DNA of 64,000 nucleotides from Thermohalobaculum sp039028795. GTDB taxonomy: Bacteria > Pseudomonadota > Alphaproteobacteria > Rhodobacterales > Rhodobacteraceae. The position numbers and the translations under genes were made by a program. Below, piece after piece: positions 1 to 8,880 of the stretch (its first letter is position 1; each line of letters begins with the position of its first letter). The stretch lies in the NCBI GenBank assembly GCA_039028795.1, contig JBCCHJ010000005.1:83124-147123 (forward strand). Reading direction: 5' to 3'. The notes beneath the pieces were generated by a model, which searched no databases, was not told the origin of the DNA, and worked only from the letters and a program-made list of their open reading frames with translations.

Positions 1-410
1 CGGATCTGGGCGTGTCCTGGGAAGAGGCCGTGCTGAAAGATGATAATATTCATCTTTTTGAAGCGCTGGAGCCAGGCGACATCGCGTTCTTCGATTCCTC
101 GCACGTTCTCTTTGAAGGCACGGATGTCGACATTATTCAGAACCGTATCATGCCGTTGATCAAGCCAGGGGTGCTGGTTCATATCCACGACATCTTCTTG
201 CCTGACCCTTATCCAAAGGACTGGAAGCACCGCGGGTATACCGAACAACTGGGATTGGCGGGTTGGATCTTAGGCGGTACCTATCGCCTTCTCTTCTCGA
301 GCAACTACGCGGCGACAAGGATGCGCGAGGTGACCACGAAAGCTCTGCACAAATCGATGCCAGAGAAGGTTGTCGCTGGTGGCGGAAGTCTCTGGCTGCG
401 TCGGGTCTGA
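1..410 (+). CDS. Class I SAM-dependent methyltransferase-like protein, C-terminal part (5' truncated by window edge)
   Basis: The reading frame is open from the first base to the stop at 408-410, and a GTG at 12 is not convincing as a start, so this is taken as the 3' end of a longer gene. About 135 residues are visible. IAFFDSSHV followed about 35 residues later by HIHDIFLPDPYP resembles the late strands of the Methyltransf_24-type Rossmann fold, where an Asp-x-x-His element precedes a final HD motif. The N-terminal SAM-binding glycine loop would lie outside the window, so the class is inferred from the C-terminal motifs only. The substrate cannot be named. A GC-rich hairpin follows the stop. 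Confidence 0.6.
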   Translation, partial: DLGVSWEEAVLKDDNIHLFEALEPGDIAFFDSSHVLFEGTDVDIIQNRIMPLIKPGVLVHIHDIFLPDPYPKDWKHRGYTEQLGLAGWILGGTYRLLFSSNYAATRMREVTTKALHKSMPEKVVAGGGSLWLRRV

Positions 411-418
411 TAATCAGA

Positions 419-441
419 GCCGGGGAACAAGTGCCCCCGGC
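419..441 (+). terminator. GC-rich hairpin after the methyltransferase gene
   Basis: A perfect 7-bp stem (GCCGGGG with CCCCGGC) encloses a 9-nt loop, 8 nt downstream of the stop codon. No run of T follows, so it is a weak candidate for an intrinsic terminator. Confidence 0.35.
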
Positions 442-498
442 CATCGGTTCGACGTTGCTTATACGTTTGGGTTATTCACGCAGTTCCCCCCGCAGGCA

Positions 499-949
499 TT
501 AGTCAGACCTGGATGTGACTCTCATCTTGAAAAACAGTCCGTCAATAGCGCTGCCCGCAAGTGGGACTGCGATGAACAGCCAGAGTTGGCATATCTCATC
601 CACCCCAGCCAAGAGGGCCTTGCCCGTTGCGATCAGATAGATGGCGAGCGCGGCAACAATCGCACCATGGTTTGGCGGACAGCATATCCGATGAAATCTG
701 TTGCGGACGCTTTGCCAGCACCAAGACGCCCAGTGACACACCCGTACTCAAATGCGCCCGAGATATATGTCCGATGGAGTAGGCCATCGCGATGATCGAA
801 ATCCCAAAGGCGGAACTGATCCAGACAAAGCCTAGATCGTCGCCCGCCAAGACGGCACTACCGACTCCGAAATATACCAGGGTGAAGATGCCGATTGCCT
901 TGGCAAAGAACTTTTCATGTTCTGTCCTCACACGCGTTATCCCACCCAC
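499..949 (-). pseudogene. aqpZ: Aquaporin Z remnant (frameshifted and internally deleted)
   Basis: Three frames of the minus strand carry consecutive pieces of AqpZ. The first (about 949-730) reads IFTLVYFGVGSAVLAG and GHISRAHLSTGVSLGVLV. The second (about 705-670) reads TDFIGYAVRQT. The third (about 670-520) reads GAIVAALAIYLIATGKA and then QLWLFIAVPLAGSA. At least two frameshifts are therefore needed to rebuild the protein. The first NPA box has become STG. The stretch between GKA and QLWLF, about 90 residues holding the second NPA half in a normal ~230-residue AqpZ, is missing. No in-frame ATG starts the first piece. The gene is judged dead; a water channel could not be made from it. The identification rests on recognisable AqpZ family strings. 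Confidence 0.8.
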
Positions 950-1003
950 GCAGGACTTTTAAAAGTGAGCTAAGTGCTTTTGGGCGTCAGTAAAAATACG
1001 GCT

Positions 1004-1939
1004 TCAAGATTTCTTTGTGCGCGAATTACGGCGTAGCGCTTTTGGCTTCGATGGGCCTTGAATACCCCGAGCTTCGATAAGTTGCGCCGCCAGTTTCTCG
1101 AACCAATCCTGGCTTTTGGCGCCCTGGCGGGCGACCAGCCCGATAGATCTTCCGGGTTCGGGTTTTTTGAAACGGATAAGGCGCAGATCTCTACCTTCCA
1201 GATCCGCTGCAATTTCTGGAATCAATGTCATACCATGCCCAGCGGCGACGAGCCGGGATATAGTTGCCAGACTTGTCGCGCCCAATGATGCGGCCAGCGT
1301 CTCGCGCCTGATGTTGCAGGCGGACAAGGCTTGATCTGAAAGGCAGTGCCCTTCGTCCAGCAAGAGCAGGCGGTTTGGGTCGATCTTTTCGGGCTGAACT
1401 GGAACCTGCCAGTCCGGGCGCACGGTTTTGGCCGGCATCGCGAGCACGAAGCGATCCTGAAACAAGGGTCGATCCGTTAAATCGTCCTGGCCAGAGGGCA
1501 GGGCGATGACGGCGGCATCCAGTTGTCCCGTGCGGATGGAGGCTATCAGTGCTCCGGTAAGGGCTTCGGAAATTACGACGTCCTGATTGAATTCTGGCCC
1601 TACGGCCATGAAAGCCGGCAGCAAATATGGTGCCAGTGTTGGGATCATGCCAAGCCGAATAGGAATCTTCGCCGATCCTTCCGGCGCGCCCAGTGCCTCA
1701 ATCGCGGATGCATGCTCTAACAGAACTTGCGCGCGGTCGCGCACCACCCGGCCAAGAGGCGTCAGGGTCAGGCTTGGACCAGATCTGTCGACCAAGGGTG
1801 CACCCAGGTTCGCCTCAAGCTCGCGAATCTGCGCAGACATTGCAGGTTGCGTAACGGCGACCCGGGCGGCTGCCTTCCCGAAGTGCCGCTCATGCGCAAG
1901 CGCTTCAAAGTAGGCTAATTGTCGAAGAGTAATCCTCAT
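1004..1939 (-). CDS. oxyR: LysR-family peroxide sensor OxyR
   Basis: This 311-residue protein has an N-terminal winged helix-turn-helix (residues about 1-60, LRQLAYFEALAHERHFGKAA) and a LysR substrate domain. The redox pair is visible as Cys199 and Cys208 in GHCLSDQALSAC, with the same numbering and spacing as the disulfide-forming pair of E. coli OxyR, so a peroxide-sensing role is well supported. It is transcribed divergently from katG across a 143-bp gap, the usual arrangement when OxyR controls catalase. The C-terminus has a short basic tail (KPKALRRNSRTKKS). No convincing OxyR box could be picked by eye in the intergenic region. Confidence 0.93.
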   Translation of the reverse strand: MRITLRQLAYFEALAHERHFGKAAARVAVTQPAMSAQIRELEANLGAPLVDRSGPSLTLTPLGRVVRDRAQVLLEHASAIEALGAPEGSAKIPIRLGMIPTLAPYLLPAFMAVGPEFNQDVVISEALTGALIASIRTGQLDAAVIALPSGQDDLTDRPLFQDRFVLAMPAKTVRPDWQVPVQPEKIDPNRLLLLDEGHCLSDQALSACNIRRETLAASLGATSLATISRLVAAGHGMTLIPEIAADLEGRDLRLIRFKKPEPGRSIGLVARQGAKSQDWFEKLAAQLIEARGIQGPSKPKALRRNSRTKKS

Positions 1940-2082
1940 AAGAAAAACTTATCGATATAATTCAAAAAAGCAACTTCCCCTGATGGCTTGCTGACGCTAG
2001 TTTCGAATCGTTCTAAGAACAGACAGTCGGGCACCCCACCCGAAGCAACGCAACTCGAAGCGAAATAAAGGGAGAGCAGACC

Positions 2083-4296
2083 ATGGACGGCGGCCAATGC
2101 CCCTTCTCCGGTAGGATCCACATCTCGAACACCGACTGGTGGCCGAACCAGTTGAATCTGAAATTGCTGCACCAGAAGTCAGACCTGTCTGATCCTATGG
2201 GGCGCGATTTCGACTACGGCAAAGAGTTCAAAAAACTGAACTTGAAAGCCCTGCGTAAAGACGTCTTTGAGTTGATGACGACCTCGCAAGACTGGTGGCC
2301 CGCTGACTACGGTCATTACGGACCGCTTTTTATCCGGATGGCTTGGCATAGTGCAGGGACCTACCGGATCTATGACGGTCGTGGCGGCGGAGGCGCTGGG
2401 CAGCAACGCTTTGCACCACTGAACAGTTGGCCGGATAATGGTAACCTGGACAAGGCGCGTATCCTTCTGTGGCCGATCAAACAGAAATACGGCAAGGCGA
2501 TTTCCTGGGCCGATCTGATGATTTTTGCGGGCAACTGCGCGCTGGAGTCCATGGGCTTCAAAACCTTTGGTTTCGCCGGTGGTCGTGCCGACACTTGGGA
2601 GCCGGAAGAGGATGTCTATTGGGGCTCGGAAAACGAATGGCTGATTGAAAGTGATAACCCATTCAGCCGTTATGCCGGCCGCCGCGACGTTACCAAAGGT
2701 GATGCTGGTGCGAGCAAGTTGGATAATCCGCTTGGTGCCGTGCAGATGGGCCTGATCTATGTCAATCCGCAAGGCCCCGACGGCAATCCAGATCCGTTGA
2801 AATCAGCCTATGACATCCGCGAAACGTTTGCGCGCATGGCGATGAATGACGAGGAAACCGTTGCCCTGGTCGCCGGGGGACACACCTTCGGCAAGGCGCA
2901 CGGCGCTGGTCCGGAATCAATGGTCGGGCGCGAGCCGGAAGCCGCCCCGATCGAGGCCATGGGCATGGGCTGGCTCAGCGATCACAAATCGGGCAAGGGC
3001 GTCGACACCATAACTTCCGGTATCGAAGGGGCCTGGACGCCGACGCCGACAACCTGGGACATGACCTATTTCGACGTTCTCTTCGGCTATGAGTGGGAAT
3101 TGGCGAAAAGCCCGGCAGGTGCTTGGCAATGGCACCCGAAAGATCTGAAAGACGAAGATCATGCGCCTCAGGTCGATGACTCTGGCGATAAGGTCACCAT
3201 CATGATGACCACCGCAGACATGGCCATGCGGATGGACAAAAAGTATGCGAAGATTTCGAAACGGTTCCACAAGAAGCCGGACGAGTTCGCAGATGCGTTT
3301 GCCCGTGCATGGTTCAAGCTGACCCACCGGGATATGGGGCCACGGTCCCGATATCTTGGCAAGGAAGTTCCGAAGGAAGTGCTGATCTGGCAGGATCCGG
3401 TTCCAGCCCCCGAAGGCAGGTCCATCACTGCAGGCGATCAGACGGCATTGAAAAAGCAGATCATCGCGTCTGGTTTGAAAGTGTCCGATCTTGTGGCCAC
3501 AGCCTGGGCTTCAGCGTCGACCTACCGTTGTTCGGATATGCGCGGCGGTGCCAATGGCGCGCGACTTGCCCTGGCGCCTCAGAAGGACTGGAAGGTCAAC
3601 CAACCCAAGATCTGTGCCAAAGTCATTCGCAAACTGAAGTCGATCGCCAAAGACTTCAATGCCCAGAATGAAGGTAAGACCGTTTCTTTGGCCGATCTGA
3701 TTGTCCTCGGCGGCAATGCTGCGGTGGAAGAGGCCGCCAAAGCAGCAGGTCACAAGGTCAAGGTGCCGTTTAAGGCGGGCCGGACCGACGCCACGGCTAA
3801 GATGACCGATGCAGACAGCTTCGCGGTGTTGGAGCCGAAGAACGATGGTTTCCGGAACTACGCATCCGGGAAAACGGCGATGTCACCAGAAGAGCTTCTG
3901 GTCGACAAGGCTCAGTTGATGACCCTTACGGCGCCGGAAATGACGGCCTTGGTTGGCGGTATGCGGGTTTTGGGAACGAACTCTGATGGCTCGAAACACG
4001 GGGTCTTCACGAAACGGGTCGGGCAGTTGACCAACGACTTCTTCGTTAATCTGCTGGATATGGGCACGACTTGGTCTGCAGCAAATCGGGATCAGACCGT
4101 CTTTGAAGGCAAGGATCGCAATACCGGAAAGGTCAAATGGACCGGAACCCGGACGGATTTGATCTTTGGCTCTAACAGCCAGCTTCGCGCATTGTCCGAG
4201 GTCTATGGCTGCGCCGATGGCGAAGGCGCCTTCGTGAATGACTTCGTCGCCGCTTGGGGCAAAGTTATGCACCTGGATCGCTTCGATCTGAAGTAA
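2083..4296 (+). CDS. katG: Catalase-peroxidase KatG
   Basis: A bifunctional heme enzyme that destroys hydrogen peroxide. At 737 residues it has the normal KatG length, with two peroxidase-like halves of which only the N-terminal one binds heme. The distal triad is Arg85, Trp88 and His89 (FIRMAWHSAGTYR). The proximal heme ligand is His267 in VAGGHTFGKAHGAG. The Met-Tyr-Trp adduct characteristic of the family is accounted for by Trp88, Tyr226 (GLIYVNPQG) and Met252 (FARMAMND). The ATG is preceded by GGGAGA at a suitable distance. It lies divergent from oxyR, its likely activator under peroxide stress, and ends in a strong intrinsic terminator, so it is probably transcribed alone. Confidence 0.98.
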   Translation: MDGGQCPFSGRIHISNTDWWPNQLNLKLLHQKSDLSDPMGRDFDYGKEFKKLNLKALRKDVFELMTTSQDWWPADYGHYGPLFIRMAWHSAGTYRIYDGRGGGGAGQQRFAPLNSWPDNGNLDKARILLWPIKQKYGKAISWADLMIFAGNCALESMGFKTFGFAGGRADTWEPEEDVYWGSENEWLIESDNPFSRYAGRRDVTKGDAGASKLDNPLGAVQMGLIYVNPQGPDGNPDPLKSAYDIRETFARMAMNDEETVALVAGGHTFGKAHGAGPESMVGREPEAAPIEAMGMGWLSDHKSGKGVDTITSGIEGAWTPTPTTWDMTYFDVLFGYEWELAKSPAGAWQWHPKDLKDEDHAPQVDDSGDKVTIMMTTADMAMRMDKKYAKISKRFHKKPDEFADAFARAWFKLTHRDMGPRSRYLGKEVPKEVLIWQDPVPAPEGRSITAGDQTALKKQIIASGLKVSDLVATAWASASTYRCSDMRGGANGARLALAPQKDWKVNQPKICAKVIRKLKSIAKDFNAQNEGKTVSLADLIVLGGNAAVEEAAKAAGHKVKVPFKAGRTDATAKMTDADSFAVLEPKNDGFRNYASGKTAMSPEELLVDKAQLMTLTAPEMTALVGGMRVLGTNSDGSKHGVFTKRVGQLTNDFFVNLLDMGTTWSAANRDQTVFEGKDRNTGKVKWTGTRTDLIFGSNSQLRALSEVYGCADGEGAFVNDFVAAWGKVMHLDRFDLK

Positions 4297-4337
4297 GCAA
4301 AAATAAGCCGCGTCTGAAGGCGCGGTTACACATACAC

Positions 4338-4368
4338 AAAACGCCCGGGTCGTTTGCCCGGGCGTTTT
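4338..4368 (+). terminator. Intrinsic terminator after katG
   Basis: A perfect 12-bp inverted repeat (AAAACGCCCGGG with CCCGGGCGTTTT) around a 7-nt loop lies about 40 bp after the katG stop. The A-rich and T-rich flanks make it potentially bidirectional. A smaller GC hairpin lies just upstream at about 4309-4325. Confidence 0.9.
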
Positions 4369-4684
4369 ACGTTTGGTCACGTGTTGCGGCTTAGGCCGCT
4401 ATCATCGCGCGCGTTGCTAACATGCCCGAGGCCTGAACCCGTTTTGTCACCTTTATTCCAGTGTCTGGGGAGCCTTTCTTGCCAAGAATTTAGATGCCGA
4501 AAGACGTGACTAACGCACGCTGGAAGATCCGTTGTGGCCGTACTGACCTTTGATTGCTTGAGCTTGCAAACAACCATATTGGTAAGGAACGCCAACTGCA
4601 TGCAGAGGTCAGGGACATTTGGATTAACTCATGTTAAGCTCTTGAGAGGCGGGGCTTGTTCACGTTCAGTGGCAGGAGTGCTGT
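4369..4684. other. Intergenic region between katG and mtnA, no gene seen
   Basis: About 316 bp separate the katG terminator from mtnA. The only open frame of note (minus strand, 4377-4601) has no ribosome site and no recognisable sequence. I looked for a SAM-type riboswitch because mtnA acts in methionine salvage, but saw no SAM-II-like pseudoknot. The mtnA promoter must lie here; GGCAGGAG just before 4685 is its ribosome binding site. Confidence 0.5.
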
Positions 4685-5773
4685 GTGAAAATTGATGGTA
4701 AAGACTGGCGTCCGATTTGGCGCCAGGACGGCAGCAGGCAGGTTGAGATCATAGACCAAACGCGGCTGCCGTTCGCCTTTGAGACGCTTGTCTTGAAGGC
4801 TGAAGCGGATGCAGCGCGGGCGATCCGGGATATGTATGTGCGTGGCGCCCCGTTGATCGGCGCGACGGCGGCCTATGGCATTGCCCTCGCGATGGCCGAG
4901 GACCCTTCCGATGCCAATTTGGACGGCGCGTATCAGCGTCTGCACGCGACCCGGCCCACTGCAATCAATCTGAAATGGGCGCTGGATGGTCTGAGTAGAC
5001 TGCTGCGTCCGACGCCCATTGATGATCGCATTGATCTGGCTTTCGAGCGGGCCGATGCGATCGTCAAAGAAGATGTTGAGATCAATCGCCGCATCGGCGC
5101 GCATGGCCTTACGGTGCTGAAAGACATTGCTGCCGGACCAGGCCGGGTCAATGTGCTAACCCATTGCAATGCCGGTTGGTTGGCAACCTGTGACTGGGGC
5201 ACGGCAACCTCGCCGATCTATCAGGCCCATGATGCTGGTATCGATGTTCATGTCTGGGTTGATGAAACACGGCCCCGCAATCAGGGCGGGCATCTGACCG
5301 CTTGGGAATTGCACAATCATGGTGTGGCGCATACGGTGATTGTCGACAATGCTGGCGGTCATCTGATGCAGCATGGCCAAGTTGATCTTTGCATCACTGG
5401 CACGGATCGCACAACGGCGACCGGCGATGTTTGCAACAAGATTGGCACCTATCTGAAGGCGCTGGCCGCCCATGATAATGGTGTGCCATTCTACGTGGCG
5501 CTGCCCAGCCCGACGATCGATTGGACGGTTCGAAACGGCGTTGCAGAGATTCCAATCGAAGAGCGCAATGGCACTGAAGTGCAAGAGGTCACGGGCCTCT
5601 GCGAAGGGGAGATCGTGAGGACAAAAGTCACCTCGCCAGGCTCGGCCGTTGCAAATCCTGCTTTTGATGTCACGCCGGCGCGACTAATTACTGGCTTGAT
5701 TACTGAACGCGGGATCGCCATTCCTTCCGAAAGTGGACTTGCAGAGTTGTTTCCAGAAAGAGTTGCAGCATGA
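4685..5773 (+). CDS. mtnA: S-methyl-5-thioribose-1-phosphate isomerase
   Basis: Converts methylthioribose-1-phosphate to methylthioribulose-1-phosphate in salvage of methylthioadenosine. The 362-residue length is normal. Family motifs are VRGAPLIG near residue 56, the catalytic Cys161 in THCNAGWLATCDWGTAT and the catalytic Asp241 in TGTDRTTATGD, followed by NKIGTYLKA and ALPSPTIDW. The start is GTG at 4685, preceded by GGCAGGAG; no nearby ATG fits. No methylthioribose kinase lies alongside. In Rhodobacterales MtnA can act after MTA phosphorylase in the isoprenoid or DHAP shunt, which is background knowledge not shown here. The stop overlaps the start of the next gene by 4 nt (ATGA). Confidence 0.95.
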   Translation: MKIDGKDWRPIWRQDGSRQVEIIDQTRLPFAFETLVLKAEADAARAIRDMYVRGAPLIGATAAYGIALAMAEDPSDANLDGAYQRLHATRPTAINLKWALDGLSRLLRPTPIDDRIDLAFERADAIVKEDVEINRRIGAHGLTVLKDIAAGPGRVNVLTHCNAGWLATCDWGTATSPIYQAHDAGIDVHVWVDETRPRNQGGHLTAWELHNHGVAHTVIVDNAGGHLMQHGQVDLCITGTDRTTATGDVCNKIGTYLKALAAHDNGVPFYVALPSPTIDWTVRNGVAEIPIEERNGTEVQEVTGLCEGEIVRTKVTSPGSAVANPAFDVTPARLITGLITERGIAIPSESGLAELFPERVAA

Positions 5774-6669
5774 GTGACGATCAGCCGTATGGACCACAGG
5801 GCATCGGTATCCTGCTGGTCTTGATCGCAGCGATTGGATGCGGCGCAACGCCGGTGTTTACGAAATGGCTGATCGCCACGGGCGCACCGTTCGAAGTAAT
5901 TTCCTTTTATCGCTTTGTAATCACGGCCGCTCTGATGTTGCCGTTCCTCAGCCTCAAACCAGAGACGTTTTCAGCAATAGCAATGGCGTTGCTGGCCGGG
6001 GCCGCAATGGGGCTTGGATGGACTGGCTATGCGATGCTGCTGACGAAAACGACTATCGTCACCGCAGGCATCGTCTACTTTGCCTACCCGTTCTTTACTC
6101 TGATCTTCGCGCTGATAATGATCGGTTGGACTCCGAGCGTACGTGGATCGATGGCGGCTTTACTGGTGATCGGCGCCGTCATTGTGGCTTTGCAGCCGGT
6201 CTTCCTGATCACGTTGTCCTGGCAATCGACATTGGTCGCGTTGGCTGCGCCTTTGAGCTTTGGATTTGCTGCAGTTGTGACGGCCGGATGGCTGCAGTCG
6301 CTAAATCCACTGCAGCGGTTGGGGTCTGTGACCCTGGGGGCCTGCATCGGAGTACTGCCGCTGGTTTTGCTGCGCCATCCGCCAGAAATTCTCATCCCTG
6401 CCGGGGATCAGATTGCGTTGATCATCGGTCTGGGTGCAGGCGCGGCCCTGATACCCAGTTTCATCTATGTCGTTGCGGCGCCACGTATAGGGGCATTGAA
6501 GGCTGCCATAGCTGGATCAATCGAACTGCCGACCATGGCGTTTTTTGGCTGGTGGGTGTTTCAAGAAACCCCGATTGACCACGAATACGCGGCCGGCGCG
6601 CTGGTAATCGTGGCCATCATCCTTGTCGCGATGTCGAGATTACCGAAAGGTAGACCGCCGGCAGCTTGA
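5770..6669 (+). CDS. EamA/DMT-family transporter
   Basis: A 299-residue integral membrane protein with about ten hydrophobic helices in two EamA repeats, the first starting near IAAIGCGATPVFTKWLIATG and the second near residue 150. Drug/metabolite transporters of this class export amino acids or metabolites, or import small solutes. The ATG overlaps the mtnA stop (ATGA), so it is translationally coupled to it, which suggests a role in moving a methionine-salvage or nucleoside-related compound. That link is inference from position only. No terminator was seen before the convergent DM13 gene. Confidence 0.85.
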   Translation: MSDDQPYGPQGIGILLVLIAAIGCGATPVFTKWLIATGAPFEVISFYRFVITAALMLPFLSLKPETFSAIAMALLAGAAMGLGWTGYAMLLTKTTIVTAGIVYFAYPFFTLIFALIMIGWTPSVRGSMAALLVIGAVIVALQPVFLITLSWQSTLVALAAPLSFGFAAVVTAGWLQSLNPLQRLGSVTLGACIGVLPLVLLRHPPEILIPAGDQIALIIGLGAGAALIPSFIYVVAAPRIGALKAAIAGSIELPTMAFFGWWVFQETPIDHEYAAGALVIVAIILVAMSRLPKGRPPAA

Positions 6670-6696
6670 TGCGGCCGACGGCTCTTGGCGCAAGTG

Positions 6697-7137
6697 TTAG
6701 CTTAGCGTCAGCTTGGCGACACCCAGCGGGACGGTGAACTTATCGCACCAAATCCAAATCTCGTTGAAATTGGCGACATCCAGACCTTCGGGAATGGCAT
6801 AGACCTGCTTGCCCGAGTTCGATGCCAGGATCGCCAATGAGGCGTTCTTGTCATAGCCGTTCTGACCCAAGGCAACATGCGGATCAGGCGCGCCGTCAAA
6901 GCTGAAGTCATCCTCAAGGATAACCACCCATTGCTTGCCAATGCGAGCGATGCTGGCGCCACCCGTGGTGATGTGATCGGACTTGCCAACAAACGTACCT
7001 TTGGCGGTCCTGTTCGCATTCGCAGCTTCCGATGCTGCGATGGCGGGCGCAGCCGATGCGGCTTGCTTAGGCGCAGGCGCGCACGCGGCCAAAAGTAGTG
7101 CTGCGACCGTCAAGGCAATGGGAACAGATTTGATCAT
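6697..7137 (-). CDS. DM13-domain lipoprotein
   Basis: A 146-residue secreted protein. The start at 7137 is chosen because AAGGA lies 8 nt before it and it directly opens a lipoprotein signal peptide (IALTVAALLLAACAP, lipobox LAAC). After an Ala-rich linker comes a DM13-like domain: KGTFVGKSDHITTGG, then LEDDFSFDGAPDPHVALG, and near the end IWIWCDKFTVPLGVAKL with the single conserved Cys. DM13 domains are thought to be redox or electron-transfer modules in the cell envelope; the exact role here is unknown. It is convergent with the transporter at 5770. An upstream in-frame start at 7185 would give a longer non-signal N-terminus and is less likely. Confidence 0.8.
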   Translation of the reverse strand: MIKSVPIALTVAALLLAACAPAPKQAASAAPAIAASEAANANRTAKGTFVGKSDHITTGGASIARIGKQWVVILEDDFSFDGAPDPHVALGQNGYDKNASLAILASNSGKQVYAIPEGLDVANFNEIWIWCDKFTVPLGVAKLTLS

Positions 7138-7341
7138 TTGTCTTTTTCCTTCTTGAGAGCGTTTTGATGGACGCACTCTGGTCATTGTGACGCAGATTGG
7201 AAATCAACGTTGGTCACAGCGGTGGGAAAAGAGAAGGTCTTTGCGTGATGTATTGAAATATTTCTGTCGTTAGCGGAGTTGAGCCTTTGTCGAATATTTG
7301 AGAGCATTCCCGCGGAGCATTGCGGAACCATAGGACATCAA

Positions 7342-8244
7342 ATGCGTTCATTAATTCAGGTAGCAGTCGCACTCTGTGCGAGTTCGGCGTTGGCCGGGCC
7401 CATCGATGATGCCCGGCTGGATTACATTGCCGGAAACTATCAGGCGGCATTGGAGGTACTGATCCCGGCGGCTGAGGCTGGCGACGCAAACGCTCAGAAC
7501 ATCGTGGGTGATGCCTATGACGTAGGCAACGGGGTCGACATCGATTACAATCTGGCCCGGGATTGGTGGACGAAATCGGCCGACCAGGGGTTTTCGAAGG
7601 CGCTCTATAATCTGGGCAAGATGCTGTCGGAGGGCCGTGACGGCTTAGAACCCGACTACGAAGAAGCAAAAAGGCGTCTGACCGAATCTGCGCGAAAAGC
7701 CAATGGAGACGCCTTCAACGAACTGGGCCTTATGCATGCTCTGGGACGTGGCGGTCCGGTGGATCATGCAAAGTCAATTGAGTTCTACATGAAAGGCCAC
7801 GAACTGGGGTCGACGATCGCAACGTCGAACTTGGGGGCTGTCTATGCGGCAGGACAGGGCGTCGAGGTCGACTACGCCAAAGCGTTTGAACTGAGTACCA
7901 TTGCCGCAGAACGTGGTGACGGCCAGGCGAACCACAATCTGGGAGTGATGTACCGCGACGGTCTGCATGTTTCCGCAAGCCCTTGGGTTGCATTCCTGAT
8001 GTTCCGCGAAGCTCAAGCGCAGGGTTACCCAAAGGCAGGGATGCAGATGGCCGACATGATGCTTGTTGAAAGCAGCCCGCGCCACGATCCGGTTACGGCC
8101 TTGGGGTATTGTCAGTGGTCTGAGATCGTTGCCAGTCCGGCGCAACAAGCCGATCTTTTCATGGATTGCGCGGCACTGGCTGCGGAATTGACGGATGCTC
8201 AGCAAGCGGTTGCGAACGCAATCACAGAAGATCTGCTTCAGTAG
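7342..8244 (+). CDS. Secreted Sel1-repeat (TPR-like) protein
   Basis: A 300-residue protein opening with a signal peptide (RSLIQVAVALCASSALAGP). The ATG at 7342 has AGGA 7 nt upstream, so it is preferred over the GTG at 7279. The body consists of about five Sel1-like repeats of 36-40 residues, recognisable from AGDANAQNIVGDAYDVGNGV, GFSKALYNLGKMLSEG, GDAFNELGLMHALGRGG, ATSNLGAVYAAGQGV and GQANHNLGVMYRDGL. Sel1 proteins form alpha-solenoid scaffolds for protein contacts, here in the periplasm. No enzymatic motif is present and no partner can be assigned from the neighbours. It is convergent with hpt, whose stop lies 16 bp away. Confidence 0.85.
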   Translation: MRSLIQVAVALCASSALAGPIDDARLDYIAGNYQAALEVLIPAAEAGDANAQNIVGDAYDVGNGVDIDYNLARDWWTKSADQGFSKALYNLGKMLSEGRDGLEPDYEEAKRRLTESARKANGDAFNELGLMHALGRGGPVDHAKSIEFYMKGHELGSTIATSNLGAVYAAGQGVEVDYAKAFELSTIAAERGDGQANHNLGVMYRDGLHVSASPWVAFLMFREAQAQGYPKAGMQMADMMLVESSPRHDPVTALGYCQWSEIVASPAQQADLFMDCAALAAELTDAQQAVANAITEDLLQ

Positions 8245-8259
8245 TCTCGAGAGTTATGA

Positions 8260-8802
8260 TCACACCGTTTCTGTAAACCGGACCGCGCCGATGAATGGCA
8301 GATTGCGGTTCCGCTGGGCATAGTCGATGCCGTATCCGACAACGAATTCATCCGGTATCTCAAAGCCAATCCATCGGGTGGGCACATCAACCTCGCGACG
8401 CGAAGGTTTCGACAATAATGCACAGACTTCCAGATGGTCAGGGTGTCGGGTCTGCAAGATCTCCAGGACGTGGGACAGCGTATGGCCCGTGTCCACGATG
8501 TCTTCGACAACCAGGACGTCGCGCCCTTCGATTTCGCCCCTCAGATCCTTAAGAATGCGCACCTCGCGAGAGCTTTGCGTTGTGTTCCCATAGCTGGACG
8601 CTTCAATGAAATCGATTTCGACTGGGACATCGAGTTTCCTCACCAGATCGGCGATGAAGACAAATGAACCGCGAAGAAGACCAACGACCACCAGTTTATT
8701 GGTGTTCTGGAAATGCGCATTAATCTGTTCCGCTAAAGTCGCGACACGCGCTGCAATCGTAGCTTCGTCAATCAATTCTTCTATGTCGTAAGACGGCGTC
8801 AT
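8260..8802 (-). CDS. hpt: Hypoxanthine (guanine) phosphoribosyltransferase
   Basis: Salvages hypoxanthine or guanine with PRPP to form IMP or GMP. The 180-residue protein starting at 8802 (AGGGGACAGG upstream) has the normal Hpt length; an open frame continues further upstream but without matching sequence. The PRPP loop is VLVVEDIVDTGHTL, with the acidic pair before DTG. The earlier PPi loop region is VVGLLRGSFVFIADL. The late WIGFEIPDEFVVGYGIDY stretch carries the purine-contact aromatic and the conserved Asp/Glu. It is a single gene, convergent with the Sel1 gene and divergent from the RatA-like gene. Confidence 0.93.
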   Translation of the reverse strand: MTPSYDIEELIDEATIAARVATLAEQINAHFQNTNKLVVVGLLRGSFVFIADLVRKLDVPVEIDFIEASSYGNTTQSSREVRILKDLRGEIEGRDVLVVEDIVDTGHTLSHVLEILQTRHPDHLEVCALLSKPSRREVDVPTRWIGFEIPDEFVVGYGIDYAQRNRNLPFIGAVRFTETV

Positions 8803-8880
8803 CCTGTCCCCTCGCGCTCTCTTGAGTCGAATGTTAACCGATCCCAAGTAAGAGCAGGAAAGAACCACACAAGAGACCCG

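Noticed and set aside
370..795. 141-codon plus-strand ORF over the aquaporin remnant
   Set aside because: It is antisense to the recognisable AqpZ pieces and has no known sequence.
1940..2082. OxyR operator between oxyR and katG
   Set aside because: Expected from the gene order, but no sequence matched the known OxyR site well enough to place it.
2179..2772. 197-codon minus-strand ORF inside katG
   Set aside because: Shadow of katG; no protein features, Pro/Arg/Gly composition expected of antisense frames.
4377..4601. 74-codon minus-strand ORF between katG and mtnA
   Set aside because: No ribosome site, no familiar sequence, and it sits inside a promoter region.
4369..4684. Possible SAM riboswitch upstream of mtnA
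   Set aside because: No SAM-II-like pseudoknot or conserved loop could be identified by eye; only an ordinary intergenic stretch is claimed.
5838..6578. 246-codon ORF inside the EamA transporter
   Set aside because: Shifted frame of the transporter, rich in Arg/Gly/Cys with no family resemblance.
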